Shown here piece after piece: positions 30,342 to 40,148 of a stretch of DNA of 64,000 nt. Within the stretch, counting starts at the first letter, position 1. Every line of letters starts with the position of its first letter. Below the pieces are notes generated by a model. The model did no database searches. It worked only from the letters and a program-made list of their open reading frames with translations, and was not told where the DNA came from. The stretch is from an uncultured Eubacteriales bacterium (GTDB lineage: Bacteria; Bacillota; Clostridia; Christensenellales; Aristaeellaceae). The stretch is taken from NCBI GenBank assembly GCA_902795275.1, contig CADBKQ010000001.1:62001-126000 (forward strand), in the 5' to 3' direction. Both the position numbers and the translations under genes were made by a program.

Positions 30342-32771
30342 ATGCCTACCACGCAATTTGATAAAGAATCCATTAAGCAATCCATTATCGGCAAATTGCA
30401 GCGCTACAACGGCCGCACCCTGGCCGACGCCACGCCCCAGCAGATTTATAACGCCCTGGCCTCCACCGTGAAGGATCAGATCATGCAGAAGTGGGTGCAG
30501 TACCGGGAAAAGGATAAGCACTCCACCGCCAAGCGGCTGTATTACCTTTCCGTGGAATTCCTCACGGGCCGCAGCCTGCACTGCAACGTGCTGAATCTGT
30601 GCTCCAACGACGCCTACCGCCAGGCCCTGCAGGAGCTGGGCGTGGACTGGCGTTCCGTGCTGGCCGAAGAACCGGAACCCGGCCTTGGCAACGGCGGCCT
30701 GGGCCGCCTGGCCGCCTGCTTCCTGGACAGCCTGAGCGCCCTTTCCCTGCCCGCCATGGGCTGCACCATCCGCTATGAATACGGCCTGTTCCGTCAGCGC
30801 ATCATCGACGGCCAGCAGGTGGAAGCTCCCGACGATTGGCTGGTCAACGGCAACGTGTGGGAAGTGCCCGCCATGGAGGACGTGTGCGAGATCCGCTTCG
30901 GCGGCCGCGTGGAAGAAACCACCATCAACGACCGGGCCTGCTACCTTTTGAAGGATTACTACACCGTCGAAGCCGTGCCCTACGATATGCCCGTGGTCGG
31001 CTATGACAACGACACCGTGAACACCCTGCGCATGTGGCGCGCCCGTTCCTCCAAGAGCATCGACCTGAACAGCTTCAACAGCGGCAACTACACCAAGGCC
31101 CTGCAGGAGCAGGAGCTGGCCGCCGTGATCAGCAAGGTGCTCTATCCTGAAGACAATCACTACGAAGGCAAGGAGCTGCGCTTAAAGCAGCATTACTTCT
31201 TCACCTCCGCCACCCTGCAGTACGCCATCAAGGATTTCAAGCGCCGCTTTGGCCGCAACTGGCGTCTGCTGCCGGAAAAGATCACCATCCACATCAACGA
31301 CACCCATCCCGGCCTGGCGATTCCCGAGCTCATGCGCATCCTGATGGACGAAGAGGGCCTGGGCTGGGACGAAGCCAGCTGGATCGTGCAGCATACCGTG
31401 GCCTACACCAACCACACCGTCATGAGCGAAGCGCTGGAACGCTGGCCCGAAAAGATGATGCAGAACCTGCTGCCCCGCATCTACATGATCCTGTGCGAAA
31501 TCAACCGCCGCGTCTGCGCGCGCCTGGCCGACCACTACAACAACGGCTCCGACCCGCGCATCGCCAAGATGGCCATCACCGCCTACGACCAGGTGCAGAT
31601 GGCGAACCTGTGCGTGGCCATGAGCTATTCCGTCAACGGCGTCAGCCAGCTGCACGGCGAAATCCTCAAGCACGACACCTTCAAGGAATACTATGAGTTC
31701 ATGCCCAAGAAGTTCTCCGCCATCACCAACGGCATCACCCACCGCCGCTGGCTGATGAGCTGCAACGACGGGCTGACCAACCTGCTTTACAACACCATCG
31801 GCGACGCCTGGGTGCGGGAGCCCGAAAAGCTGCGCGACCTGCTGGCCTACCGGGACGACAAGGCGTTCCAGGCCGAATTTGAAAAGGTCAAGCGGGAAAA
31901 CAAAATCATCTTCTCCAATTTCCTGAACCGCCAGCAGGGCGACACCATCGACCCGGACTTCATGCTGGACGTGCAGGCCAAGCGCCTCCATGAATACAAG
32001 CGCCAGCTGCTCAACGCCCTGCATATCCTGGTGCTCTACAACCGCATCATGGACGACCCCAACTACACCATGACGCCCCGCGTGTTCGTATTCGGCGCGA
32101 AGGCCAGCCCCGGATACCACATGGCCAAGCAGATCATCCGCCTGATCATCGCCATCAGCAAGCTGATCGAAAAGACGCCCCGGGCCAAGAAATTCCTGCG
32201 GGTCATCTTCCTGGAGAACTACTGCGTCTCCGCCGCCGAACGCCTGATTCCCGCCGCCGACCTGAGCGAGCAGCTCTCCACCGCCGGCAAGGAAGCCAGC
32301 GGCACCGGCAACATGAAGTTCATGATGAACGGCGCTGTCACCATCGGCACCATGGACGGCGCGAACGTGGAAATCCACGACCAGGTGGGCCTGGAGAACA
32401 TCTACATCTTCGGCATGCGGGCCGACACCGTGGCCGAAATGTACCGGGAGGGCAACTATTCTCCCATCCAGCGCTACGAGGACAACGCCGAGCTGCGCCG
32501 CGCCCTGACCCAGATCATCGACGGCACCCTGTTCCCCGAAAACCCCGCTGCCGTGCAGGATATTTACCACGACATGCTGTTCTCCGACCGTTACTTCGTG
32601 ATGAAGGACTTCGGCTCCTACTCCATGGCCCAGCGCCGCGTAGACGCCGACTATCAGAACCGCGAAAAGTGGCTGCGCATGGCGATCACCAACACCGCCT
32701 GCTCCGGCATCTTCTCCTCTGACCGCACCATCCGCGAATATAACGACACCATCTGGCATCTGGGAAAATAA
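30342..32771 (+). CDS. glgP: glycogen/maltodextrin phosphorylase
   Basis: 809 residues, full length for family GT35. N-terminal YYLSVEFLTGRSLHCNVLNL and LGNGGLGRLAACFLDSL, the central IHINDTHPGLAIPELMRIL, KRLHEYKRQLLN and the PLP-binding block EASGTGNMKFMMNG near 650-665 (Lys in GNMKF carries the cofactor), then GTMDGANVEI. It releases glucose-1-phosphate from glycogen or maltodextrins in the cytoplasm. AGGAGG lies about 9 bases before the ATG. It is transcribed alone from its own promoter to a terminator, with no other glg genes in the window. Confidence 0.97.
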   Translation: MPTTQFDKESIKQSIIGKLQRYNGRTLADATPQQIYNALASTVKDQIMQKWVQYREKDKHSTAKRLYYLSVEFLTGRSLHCNVLNLCSNDAYRQALQELGVDWRSVLAEEPEPGLGNGGLGRLAACFLDSLSALSLPAMGCTIRYEYGLFRQRIIDGQQVEAPDDWLVNGNVWEVPAMEDVCEIRFGGRVEETTINDRACYLLKDYYTVEAVPYDMPVVGYDNDTVNTLRMWRARSSKSIDLNSFNSGNYTKALQEQELAAVISKVLYPEDNHYEGKELRLKQHYFFTSATLQYAIKDFKRRFGRNWRLLPEKITIHINDTHPGLAIPELMRILMDEEGLGWDEASWIVQHTVAYTNHTVMSEALERWPEKMMQNLLPRIYMILCEINRRVCARLADHYNNGSDPRIAKMAITAYDQVQMANLCVAMSYSVNGVSQLHGEILKHDTFKEYYEFMPKKFSAITNGITHRRWLMSCNDGLTNLLYNTIGDAWVREPEKLRDLLAYRDDKAFQAEFEKVKRENKIIFSNFLNRQQGDTIDPDFMLDVQAKRLHEYKRQLLNALHILVLYNRIMDDPNYTMTPRVFVFGAKASPGYHMAKQIIRLIIAISKLIEKTPRAKKFLRVIFLENYCVSAAERLIPAADLSEQLSTAGKEASGTGNMKFMMNGAVTIGTMDGANVEIHDQVGLENIYIFGMRADTVAEMYREGNYSPIQRYEDNAELRRALTQIIDGTLFPENPAAVQDIYHDMLFSDRYFVMKDFGSYSMAQRRVDADYQNREKWLRMAITNTACSGIFSSDRTIREYNDTIWHLGK

Positions 32772-32795
32772 AAAAGCTCTCCGGATGAAGCAGCA

Positions 32796-32838
32796 CGGCG
32801 CCCCTTTCCCGTTTGGAAAAGGGGCGCTGTTTTATTAA
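32796..32838 (+). terminator. terminator of glgP
   Basis: Stem GCGCCCCTTT (32798-32807)/AAAGGGGCGC (32818-32827), followed by TGTTTTATT. Confidence 0.85.
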
Positions 32839-32856
32839 GCACACAAAAATGCGCAC

Positions 32857-32889
32857 AAAAAAGACTGCCTCGATTTGAGACAGTCTTTT
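32857..32889 (-). terminator. terminator of the rplJ-rplL operon
   Basis: Stem AAAAGACTG..CTC / GAG..CAGTCTTTT, T-run on the leftward side, 15 bases after the rplL stop. Confidence 0.88.
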
Positions 32890-32903
32890 GTTGATCAAAA
32901 CAA

Positions 32904-33278
32904 TTACTTGATTTCGACCTTGGCGCCGACTTCGGCGAACTGAGCCTTGACCTTTTCGGCTTCTTCCTTGGAAACGCCTTCCTTGATGGTCTTGGGCAGG
33001 CTTTCGACGAATTCCTTGGCTTCTTTCAGGCCCAGGCCGCTGACGATTTCACGGACGGCCTTGATGACCTTGATCTTTTCGGAGCCGGCATCCACCAGCA
33101 CGGCGTCGAATTCGGTCTGCTGAGCAGCGGCAGCGGCATTGGCATCGCCGCCGGCGGGAGCGCCGGCCACGGCGATCGCGCCGGTCACGCCGAATTTTTC
33201 TTTCAGAGCTTCAACCAGTTCGTTAACTTCCATGAGAGACATTTTCTCAATGGCTTCGATGATTTCCTGAGCGGACAT
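32904..33278 (-). CDS. rplL: 50S ribosomal protein L7/L12
   Basis: 124 residues from the ATG at 33278 with GGAGG 8 bases upstream. N-terminal dimerisation helices ([20 protein letters not shown]), an Ala/Gly-rich hinge ([17 protein letters not shown]) and the C-terminal factor-binding domain ([40 protein letters not shown]). Canonical L7/L12 forms the ribosomal stalk and recruits translation GTPases. It follows rplJ by 75 bases, and a terminator follows it. No rpoB is downstream. Confidence 0.98.
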   Translation of the reverse strand: MSAQEIIEAIEKMSLMEVNELVEALKEKFGVTGAIAVAGAPAGGDANAAAAAQQTEFDAVLVDAGSEKIKVIKAVREIVSGLGLKEAKEFVESLPKTIKEGVSKEEAEKVKAQFAEVGAKVEIK

Positions 33279-33352
33279 TTTTCTTTCCTCCATTTTATAT
33301 GCGGTCGATTGGTATGTTTGTTTTTTACGCAGCGTTCACGCTGCCTTTGCTT

Positions 33353-33853
33353 TTAGGCGGCTTCCTTCTTTTCGGCGATTTCGCTGAGGACGGCCACCAG
33401 GGAAGACATGGGGCTCATCAGGCAGCCAACCAGGGTCGCCATGAGTTCGTCCTTGCCGGGCATCTTGGACAGCTTGACCATCGTCTTTTCGTCAGCAGCC
33501 TTGTTCTCGAAGATACCGCCGGTAATCTTGAGGGATTCCAGCTTATTCTTCTCGATGAACTGCGCCACGGCCTTGGGGCCGGACACGGGGTCCTTCTTGC
33601 TGAACACGAAAGCGTTGGGGCCGTTCAGCAGATCGTCCAGGCCTTCGACGCCCAGCTGCTGCACCGCCAGCTTGAACAGACGGTTCTTCAGCACGCAGTA
33701 GTCCACGTCGTTTTCACGGCAGGCGCGGCGCAGGTTGGTGTCCTGTTCCACGGTCAGGCCGGTGTAGCTCACCACGGTCACGGATTCGGCGTTCTTCAGC
33801 CGTTCCACGATCTCGGCTACCTTTTCGACTTTCATATCGCGATTCTTGCTCAT
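33353..33853 (-). CDS. rplJ: 50S ribosomal protein L10
   Basis: 166 residues. Typical L10: KVEKVAEIVERLKNAESVTV, YTGLTVEQDTNLRR, VLKNRLFKLAVQ, GPNAFVFSKKDPVSGPKAVA, and a helical C-terminus that binds L7/L12. It anchors the stalk to 23S rRNA and autoregulates through the leader at 33886-34018. The operon has its own promoter and is not joined to rplK-rplA upstream or rpoBC downstream, unlike the usual bacterial arrangement. Confidence 0.98.
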   Translation of the reverse strand: MSKNRDMKVEKVAEIVERLKNAESVTVVSYTGLTVEQDTNLRRACRENDVDYCVLKNRLFKLAVQQLGVEGLDDLLNGPNAFVFSKKDPVSGPKAVAQFIEKNKLESLKITGGIFENKAADEKTMVKLSKMPGKDELMATLVGCLMSPMSSLVAVLSEIAEKKEAA

Positions 33854-33885
33854 TGTTTCTGTTACACCTCCTCAATGGCTTGGAG

Positions 33886-34018
33886 TAAAAGAAAACCCTT
33901 GCGCCAAACGCAAGGGAGAGCAAAACAAAATTACTTTCCGTTGCGCCTCGGCCGGCGGGACGAACCCTTTACGCGCATTGCGCACCTGCTGTCTTTGGCA
34001 CAGGCTCTTTCTGAAGCC
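33886..34018 (-). ncRNA. ribosomal protein L10 leader with attenuator hairpin
   Basis: The transcript between the promoter and rplJ has the L10-leader core: CCAAAGACAGCAGGTG, then a GCGCAATGCGC hairpin and CCCGCCGGCCGAGG. It ends in an intrinsic-terminator-like hairpin, CCCTTGCG/CGCAAGGG (33896-33916), followed by TTTTCTTTT. In Firmicutes this leader is bound by L10(L12)4, which attenuates the operon. Confidence 0.8.
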
Positions 34019-34025
34019 GAAATGT

Positions 34026-34054
34026 ATATTACCACAGCTCATCGTATTTGTCAA
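34026..34054 (-). promoter_or_regulatory. sigma-A promoter of rplJ-rplL
   Basis: TTGACA (34054-34049), 17-base spacer, TAATAT (34031-34026), read leftward. Confidence 0.85.
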
Positions 34055-34402
34055 CACTTTTTTCTGTTCATTTGAATCACGGACGGTTTCTTTCCGTTCT
34101 TCCCGCCGGTTGGGGGAAGCGCGGACAATGCTAACATTTTCATTGCGGAATTGTAAAAAAAGGGAGCGGGAATTGAAGGAAGGAAAGCCTTCCCCTTGAG
34201 GGGGCCGGGCAGGGGCGCAGCGGTGTAACAAAATCGTAACAAATGCCCGCTGCTCGGGGGCGGGGCGGGGCTGGTCAAAAACGGCGAAACGTGGTAAAAC
34301 CTGCACAGAATGTCAAATTGCGCGGGCGGATGGACGCGCCGGTTTTGAAGGGACGCGCCGGTCAGCCCGATACGATGCCAGAATGGATGGGGGAAAACCG
34401 TG
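34055..34402. other. intergenic region upstream of the broken surface-protein gene
   Basis: About 350 bases with no convincing gene. 34180-34220 contains AAAGCCTTCCCCTTGAGGGG, a small hairpin-forming, GC-rich stretch of the kind dispersed in clostridial genomes. I see no clear promoter for the rightward pseudogene. Confidence 0.4.
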
Positions 34403-37400
34403 ATGCTGAAGAGGATGAAAAAGCTGCTGTGCTGCCTGATGCTGGCCGCCGTGATCTGCGGCGGGCTGTGGACGGGAAACACCGCTTCCGCGGCGGGGGC
34501 TGCCCGGGGCCCGGCGGACGGCGTGAAGGATATCTGCGCTTTCCTGCCCTACTACGGAACCCAGAAGGATTACTTTTAGGATTTGGAGGATTTTGGGAAG
34601 AAGCTGGCGGAGTACACCGGCGGGGAGCTGAAAACCTATAAGGGTACCGAAGCCACCATCGACAGGCTGGCCGACGCCCTGGAAACCTGCGCCGTGGTGC
34701 TTATCGGTTCCCACGGCATTGATCCCGGCGGCAGATTTGGGCTGACGACAGATGCCGGCCTGACCACTGACGATTCCAGCGGCGGACATGCCAAAGATGA
34801 AGGGGATTTCTACAAAAAGGTGGATGGTAAGGATGTATTGGATTACCATCTTTGGAGCATAGACGGCACGGTGATCGCCAGCCACATGACGAAGGACGCT
34901 CCGAACAGCCTTGTGATTCTGAAATGCTGCATGAGCATGAAGAACGACCGGCTCTGCGCTCCCCTGCGGGGGAAGGGGGTCGCGGTGGTATACGGGTATT
35001 CGGAATCCATTTCCAACGGCGGCGGAGAAACGCAGCAGGCAAGTTTTATCCAGGCGCTCTGCGAGGGGAACACCGTGGCCCAGGCCATCAGCGCCATGAA
35101 GCAGGAAACCGGACGCTGGGATCCTATGTATTTAAACTATACGCTGGCGGTGGCGCAGGAGAGCGAGGTCGCGTTCCCCATCGTGGTTTCGGAGGAGGAC
35201 GCCTATCCGGGCGCGGGGAACGTGAACAAGGAGCAGACGGTGAAAAGCGGCTGGCTGCTGCCCATCCGGACGGACGTGCCACAGAAGATCGTCCTGACGC
35301 TGAACGCTTCCGTTGGCGGCAAAGTGATCGCCATCAACTGCAAGTCCGCCAAGATCGCGGCGGGCGGCCTGCCCCAGGGCGTCAGCTTCCATGTGGGGGG
35401 CGACGGCACCCTCCGCCTTTCCGGAACGCCCACGAAAAAAGGATATACCGCCGCCACCTTCCACATCGTGACGACGCACAACGGCACCGTTTCCAAGCCG
35501 GTGGGCGTCATGGTGGCCGACACCGCCCACGCGACGATCCTGCCGACGCAGGAAACGTTCCTGACCGCGGAAAAGCATGACAGTCTGGGTACTAGATCGT
35601 GGCTGAACCACGTATCCCGACGCGGACGGCGTGCTGAGCCTGCCCGCGGAGAAGGACAGAACCGTATACGTCTATACCCGCATGCGGAAAACCACCGACC
35701 ATCCGGCGGGCACCAAGAATGAGTGCCGCGCCATCTATAACGGCTATACAACTGCCCTGGCCGGGCTGGTGCTGGATCATACCACCGTGACCACCAGGGT
35801 GGGCGAGGTGACGGTCCTGACCGTCAGCCCGCTGCCGGAGGACTTCTCCGGCTGGAACGACAGCTATACCGTCAAATGGGGCACGAGCGGCTCCTGCGTG
35901 ACGCTGTTCGCCAATGCCGCCTGCTCCATCCCGGTCACGCTGGGCATGCCAAGCAGCCACAAGACGGTGTACGCGAAGGGCACCGCCGCCAGCAATCACT
36001 GCCAGGTGAGCGTGGAAAAGCAGGTGGGATATACCGACCTGCGCAGAGCGGTGTGCGATTTCGCGGTGGCGGACGCCAGCGGTAACTTCAACCTGGAATA
36101 CCTCAACTTTGACGAAGTGATCCTGATGCCCGGCGAAACGGCCACCGTGGGCTATACCACCCACCCCTCCCCGGCGCTGGTGGGCGTGGTGAGCTTCAAA
36201 AAAACCGAGGGCCCGGGCGACCTGACCCTCACAGCCAACGGCGACGGCACCGTGAGCGTCTCCGCTCCCGCCAACGCGCCCAGCGGCAATTACTAGAACC
36301 CTGGAAGCGCCCGGCGCGGACTACTTCAAGCTGCCCGCCAAGGGCCACACCCCCGGCGCGGCGGTGAAGGAAAACGACGTGAAGCCCACCTGCATCACCC
36401 TGGGCAGCTACGACATGACCGTGTACTGCACCGTGTGCAAGGAAGAACTGACCCGCACCCATACCACCCTGCCTTACACCGGCCATACCCTGAAAGCCAT
36501 GCCCGAAAAAGCAGCCTCCTGCACCGAAAAGGGCAATAAAGCCTATTACTTCTGCACCGCCTGCGCCAGCTGCTTCAAGGACGCCGCAGGCACGGTGGAA
36601 ATCCTGGATACGTCTGAATGGTTCACCGACGCCCTCGGCCATAACTGGGCCGATTGGAAGGTCGCCAAGAAATCCACCGTCCAGGAGGAAGGCGAGGAAG
36701 AGCGCGTCTGCAAGCGCTGCGGCAAGAAGGAAACCCGCAGTGTCGCCAGGCTGGGCGTGGCCAGCTATACCGTCACCGTGAAAGCGGGAGACCACGGCTC
36801 CGCCAGCGCTTCCGCCGCCACCGCCGAGGCAGGCGCGGCCATCGCCATCAGCGCCGAACCCTACGGCGGCTATCAGGTCAGCCAGGTCACTTATACGCCC
36901 AAGGGCGGCCTCGCGGCGAATATTACCTCCGCCATGAATTTCACCATGCCCGCCGCCAACGTCACCGTGGAAGTGAGCTTCAAGCCCATTCCCGACGGAT
37001 ACTATTCCGTGACCGTGATGAACGACGGCAACGGCACGGCTTCCGCCGCGCCTGTGGTCGGCCTCTCCGGCACCGCAGTCACCCTGACCGCCGCGCCCAA
37101 GGATGGCTATCAGCTCAAGGAATGGCAGGTGCTGACGGGCGGAGTCGCCGTGAACGATAACAAGTTCAAGATCGGCACGGCCAACGTGGGGATCAAAGCG
37201 GTCTTCGTAAAAGATTCGGCGTCGGCGTATCTATTCACCAAGGGCAACGGCGCGGCCTGGACGAAGGGCTCCGGCGAAACGCTGGACTTCACCGTGAAGG
37301 GCAGCCCGGACGACGCCAAGACCTACGCCCGCTTTACCGGCATCGTGGTGGACGGCAAAAACGTGGCAGCCGGCAATTACACAGCCAGCCCGGGCAGCGT

Positions 37401-37953
37401 GAATATCAGCCTGAAAGCGAAGTGGCTGGAAAGCCTCGCGAAAGGCGAGCATACCATCAAGGTGAAGTTCACCGACGGAAGCGCCGAAGCGAAATTCACC
37501 ATCAATCCCTTCGGCACCGCCGCCGACCAGACCCGGTTCGACAGCGTGGCCGTGCCCAGCGATACCTTCACGTTCAGGAAGGTGTGGATCGGCGATACGG
37601 AAAAGAGCATCGACTTTACGCTTTACAAGCAGGGCGGAGAGGTGTACCATCACGGCTTCGACAAGAAGATCGTGAACAATCGGGAATGGCGCTACAACGC
37701 CTGGTTCTCGTCGCCCGCCGCCTGCTATGTGGTGGAAAAGCCAATTCCCGGATACCAGACCAAGTACGTCAACGTGGGCATTTATGAGCATATTACCGAC
37801 CGCTGCTGCGATGGCGGCACCATCATCAACAAAAAGATTCCCAAGACCGGCGATGAATTCAACCCGGCCTTGTGAGCAGGCTTGATGCTGGCGGGCATCG
37901 CCGGATTGACCGCGCTCGCCCTGGTGAAGAAGCGCAGGAAAGCCGGAAAGTAA
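34403..37953 (+). pseudogene. broken gene for a large LPXTG-anchored surface protein with a caspase/CHAT-like domain
   Basis: Signal peptide from 34415 (MKKLLCCLMLAAVICGGLW), then four lesions: TAG at 34577; a frameshift between about 35590 and 35626; a one-base insertion near 36293 (GNYxRTLEAPGADYF); TGA at 37873 inside the wall anchor. Reading through them gives about 1,180 codons. Domains: a caspase-fold hydrolase with candidate His in VVLIGSHGIDPG and Cys in LVILKCCMSMKND, then AVVYGYSESIS; an Ig-like domain (LRLSGTPTKKGYTAATFHI); beta-rich modules; two InlB-type repeats (36760-37200: SYTVTVKAGDHGSASA, YSVTVMNDGNGTASA); a Cna-B domain (FTFRKVWIGD ... VEKPIPGYQTKYV); then KIPKTGDEFNPAL-stop-AGLMLAGIAGLTALAL and KKRRKAGK, a sortase signal whose stop replaces the usual Trp. 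Confidence 0.8.
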
Positions 37954-37969
37954 AACGATCAACAGTTAT

Positions 37970-38008
37970 GACAGGCCCTATCAGCTCCTCTGGTAGGACC
38001 TGTTTTTA
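37970..38008 (+). terminator. terminator after the broken surface-protein gene
   Basis: Stem ACAGG-CCTA-CAG/CTG-TAGG-CCTGT with one mismatch and a 5-base loop, then TTTTT. Confidence 0.8.
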
Positions 38009-38223
38009 TTGCTCATGGCAAAGATGGTAATTTGTGGTATGCTCATGCCGCAGGAAACAAGCGGCAGGCTGGATACAATAAAATAGAAATGGGAAATAAA
38101 GGATAAAACGAGTCTGATTAACATATAATGGAAATATAGAAGGGATAAATCAAGGGATTTCCTTCGTCCTTGTGGTGTACGGCCAAGGCCGGAACAGATG
38201 AATTTACCAAAGGAGGAATTCTC

Positions 38224-38934
38224 ATGAACACTCGGATTTCCCATCGGATTCTCAGCGCCGCGCTGGCCGGGGCCCTGTGCCTGACAGCGCATGCCGCGGC
38301 CATGGCAAGCGAATTTGCCACGGTCAAAGGCGGCGGGCTGAACCTGCGCCAGAAGGCGTCGCTGGAAGCCAAAGTGCTGGGCCAGTACGGCACGGGCACC
38401 TGGATTGAAGTGGTGAAGAAAGGGGAGAACTGGAGCCAGGTGAAGGTCAACTGCAAGGAAGGCTACATGATGACCAAGTACCTGGACTTCGGCGCAAAGG
38501 AGAACATCAAGTACGTCCGCACCAACACGGGCATCGGCCTGAACCTGCGGGCAGCGCCCAACCAGTGCGCGAAGATCATCACTTCCTTCCCGGTCAACAC
38601 CGCCGTGAACGTGATTCAGGCGGGGGAGACCTGGTCCAAAGTGAAGGTTGGAGAGGTGAGCGGCTACATGTCCAGCGCTTACCTGTCCGACAAGAAAACG
38701 GAAACCAAGCCCGCCACGCCCGCTGACAAGCCCGCTTGCACCTGCGCGGTGCTGAAAAACATCAACGGCGGCTGCTATGTCAACTTCCGCAAAGCGCCCG
38801 GCATGAAGACCAAGATCATCAAGGCGTATCCCGTGGGCACCGCTGTGACTGTGCTGGAAAAAGGCGAGCTGTGGTGCAAGGTGGAAATCAACGGGCAGCA
38901 GGGCTATGTGAGCACCTATATGCTGAAATTCTGA
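38224..38934 (+). CDS. secreted protein with three bacterial SH3 (SH3b) domains
   Basis: 236 residues from the ATG at 38224 with AAAGGAGG 8 bases upstream. A signal peptide (about 1-28, ending AAAMAS) is followed by three SH3b repeats: FATVKGGGLNLRQKAS (31-46), YVRTNTGIGLNLRAAPN (about 98-114) and LKNINGGCYVNFRKAPG (about 178-194). Each ends with a W-KV-G-GY-Y block. A Thr/Pro/Lys linker (TETKPATPADKP) precedes the third. SH3b domains bind peptidoglycan or mediate wall association; no catalytic domain is present. It follows the broken LPXTG gene by 270 bases after a terminator, so it is a separate unit. Confidence 0.88.
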   Translation: MNTRISHRILSAALAGALCLTAHAAAMASEFATVKGGGLNLRQKASLEAKVLGQYGTGTWIEVVKKGENWSQVKVNCKEGYMMTKYLDFGAKENIKYVRTNTGIGLNLRAAPNQCAKIITSFPVNTAVNVIQAGETWSKVKVGEVSGYMSSAYLSDKKTETKPATPADKPACTCAVLKNINGGCYVNFRKAPGMKTKIIKAYPVGTAVTVLEKGELWCKVEINGQQGYVSTYMLKF

Positions 38935-38983
38935 ATCTCCGGCACAAGTATCCATTCTGAAAGCGGACCTTGGCCGCTCAATG

Positions 38984-39017
38984 AAAAACCGCTTCCTATC
39001 CGGGAAGCGGCTTTTTT
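38984..39017. terminator. bidirectional terminator
   Basis: Stem CCGCTTCC/GGAAGCGG with AAAAA on the left and TTTTTT on the right, between two convergent genes. Confidence 0.88.
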
Positions 39018-39045
39018 CAACTCAGATTTTTGGTTTGATCCGGCA

Positions 39046-39789
39046 TCAGAACTGGCCTTCGAATAACTCGATGCCAACGATCCTGCCGGCGCGGTTGTAG
39101 TACACAGCCCAACCATCCTGCTCCGTCATGTAAGCGATCTGAACAGGGGTGGCAATCACCGTCTGGAAGTCAGGATTGACGACATTGTAGGGATTTCTCC
39201 AGCCCTGAATCGAACCCTTCACGGTAACTTTCTTTCCTTTTTCGTTGAGATACTGGTATGGCATCACAATGTTGTATTCATCAAATCCGTAAAAAGCTTT
39301 GTATTCGTCAATCTGAGAATCTGCCTTGCCATATTCCAGAGAACGGACAGGACCCACCTCGGTTACGCTCCATACGGGGCCCGATTTGTCGCCAGTCATT
39401 TTATAGCCGTTCGCTTCGTAGATGCGTTTTTTGGTAACCTTGTCGGTTCCTTTATATTTTTCCTTTAATTCTTTGTTCACATCGGTTTTCCAGGCGGCAA
39501 AATACTGCGTGGTACCGGGCATATACTTGTGATTCCAGGTCAAAGCGGTGGCCTTCAGGTCCTCGTTCACGAGCAGTTCTTCGGGTTCAGCGCCTATTTC
39601 AGCCCAATTGACCAGCAGGCGGTCAACATCCTTGCTCAGGGTGATGGTGATGGTGTGTCTCCGCTCGTTATACTTGGTCTTCATGGTGGCGAAGGTGGTG
39701 ATGTTGGGAGTCGCTTGTGTATCGGCAACAGCCACAACGCTGGTCAGTACCAGGATGATCGCCAGAACCAAGGTCGTGATCTTTCTCAT
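39046..39789 (-). CDS. secreted protein of unknown function
   Basis: 247 residues. Signal peptide MRKITTLVLAIILVLTSVVAVADT. The mature part is mixed alpha/beta with many aromatic residues: HTITITLSKDVDRLLVNWAE, YMPGTTQYFAAWKTDVN, a Lys-rich helix, VWSVTEVGPVRSLEYGK, and a C-terminal half resembling a small lipocalin- or nuclear-transport-like sheet (IAYMTEQDGWAVYYNRAGRI). No family recognised and no cysteines after the signal peptide. Good AAGGAG site; promoter at 39828-39856. Confidence 0.75.
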   Translation of the reverse strand: MRKITTLVLAIILVLTSVVAVADTQATPNITTFATMKTKYNERRHTITITLSKDVDRLLVNWAEIGAEPEELLVNEDLKATALTWNHKYMPGTTQYFAAWKTDVNKELKEKYKGTDKVTKKRIYEANGYKMTGDKSGPVWSVTEVGPVRSLEYGKADSQIDEYKAFYGFDEYNIVMPYQYLNEKGKKVTVKGSIQGWRNPYNVVNPDFQTVIATPVQIAYMTEQDGWAVYYNRAGRIVGIELFEGQF

Positions 39790-39827
39790 CGAAATTCTCC
39801 TTTTTCAGTATCTTAAAAATCATCAAC

Positions 39828-39856
39828 ATTGTAAACTTATTTTATTTATTTGTCAA
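39828..39856 (-). promoter_or_regulatory. sigma-A promoter of the secreted-protein gene at 39046
   Basis: TTGACA (39856-39851), 17-base spacer, TACAAT (39833-39828), read leftward. Confidence 0.85.
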
Positions 39857-40054
39857 GAAATTTTCGTTTAATTGTAAGCTATTTGTAAAGATTTGAAAGG
39901 AATTGTCATTCTTCCACGGATAATAACAGATAAAAAGAGAAAAATATTTCAATGTATAATAAAGATCAAATCTGTTTGTAACAAAAAAACCCGGCTCCCG
40001 TTTCCGGAAACCAAGGTGAACCAGGATGATCATGTTCAATGATCAACAGCTGGA

Positions 40055-40137
40055 TGCGAGTGGCGGGGCTCGAACCCGCACGCCCAGAGGGCACAAGATT
40101 TTAAGTCTCGGTTGTCTGCCAGTTCCAACACACTCGC
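40055..40137 (-). tRNA. tRNA-Leu (anticodon UAA)
   Basis: 83 nt class II tRNA. Acceptor stem GCGAGTG/CACTCGC, D-arm with TTGGAACTGGCAGACA, anticodon stem-loop CGAGA-CTTAAAA-TCTTG giving UAA, a long variable arm (TGCCCTCTGGGCGT), T-arm GCGGGTTCGAGCCCCGC, discriminator A. CCA is not encoded. A T7 run at 39995-39989 after a GC-rich palindromic stretch may end the transcript. Confidence 0.95.
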
Positions 40138-40148
40138 CCGCGATCCTT

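Noticed and set aside
34178..34260. Mobile element or structured RNA at AAAGCCTTCCCCTTGAGGGG
   Set aside because: It forms a small hairpin and resembles dispersed clostridial GC-rich repeats, but there is only one copy in the window and no target-site signature.
34577..37875. Stop-codon recoding or programmed frameshifts that would keep the surface-protein gene functional
   Set aside because: Four separate lesions of two kinds, no slippery runs or recoding elements seen, and both TAG and TGA are used as ordinary stops in other genes of the window.
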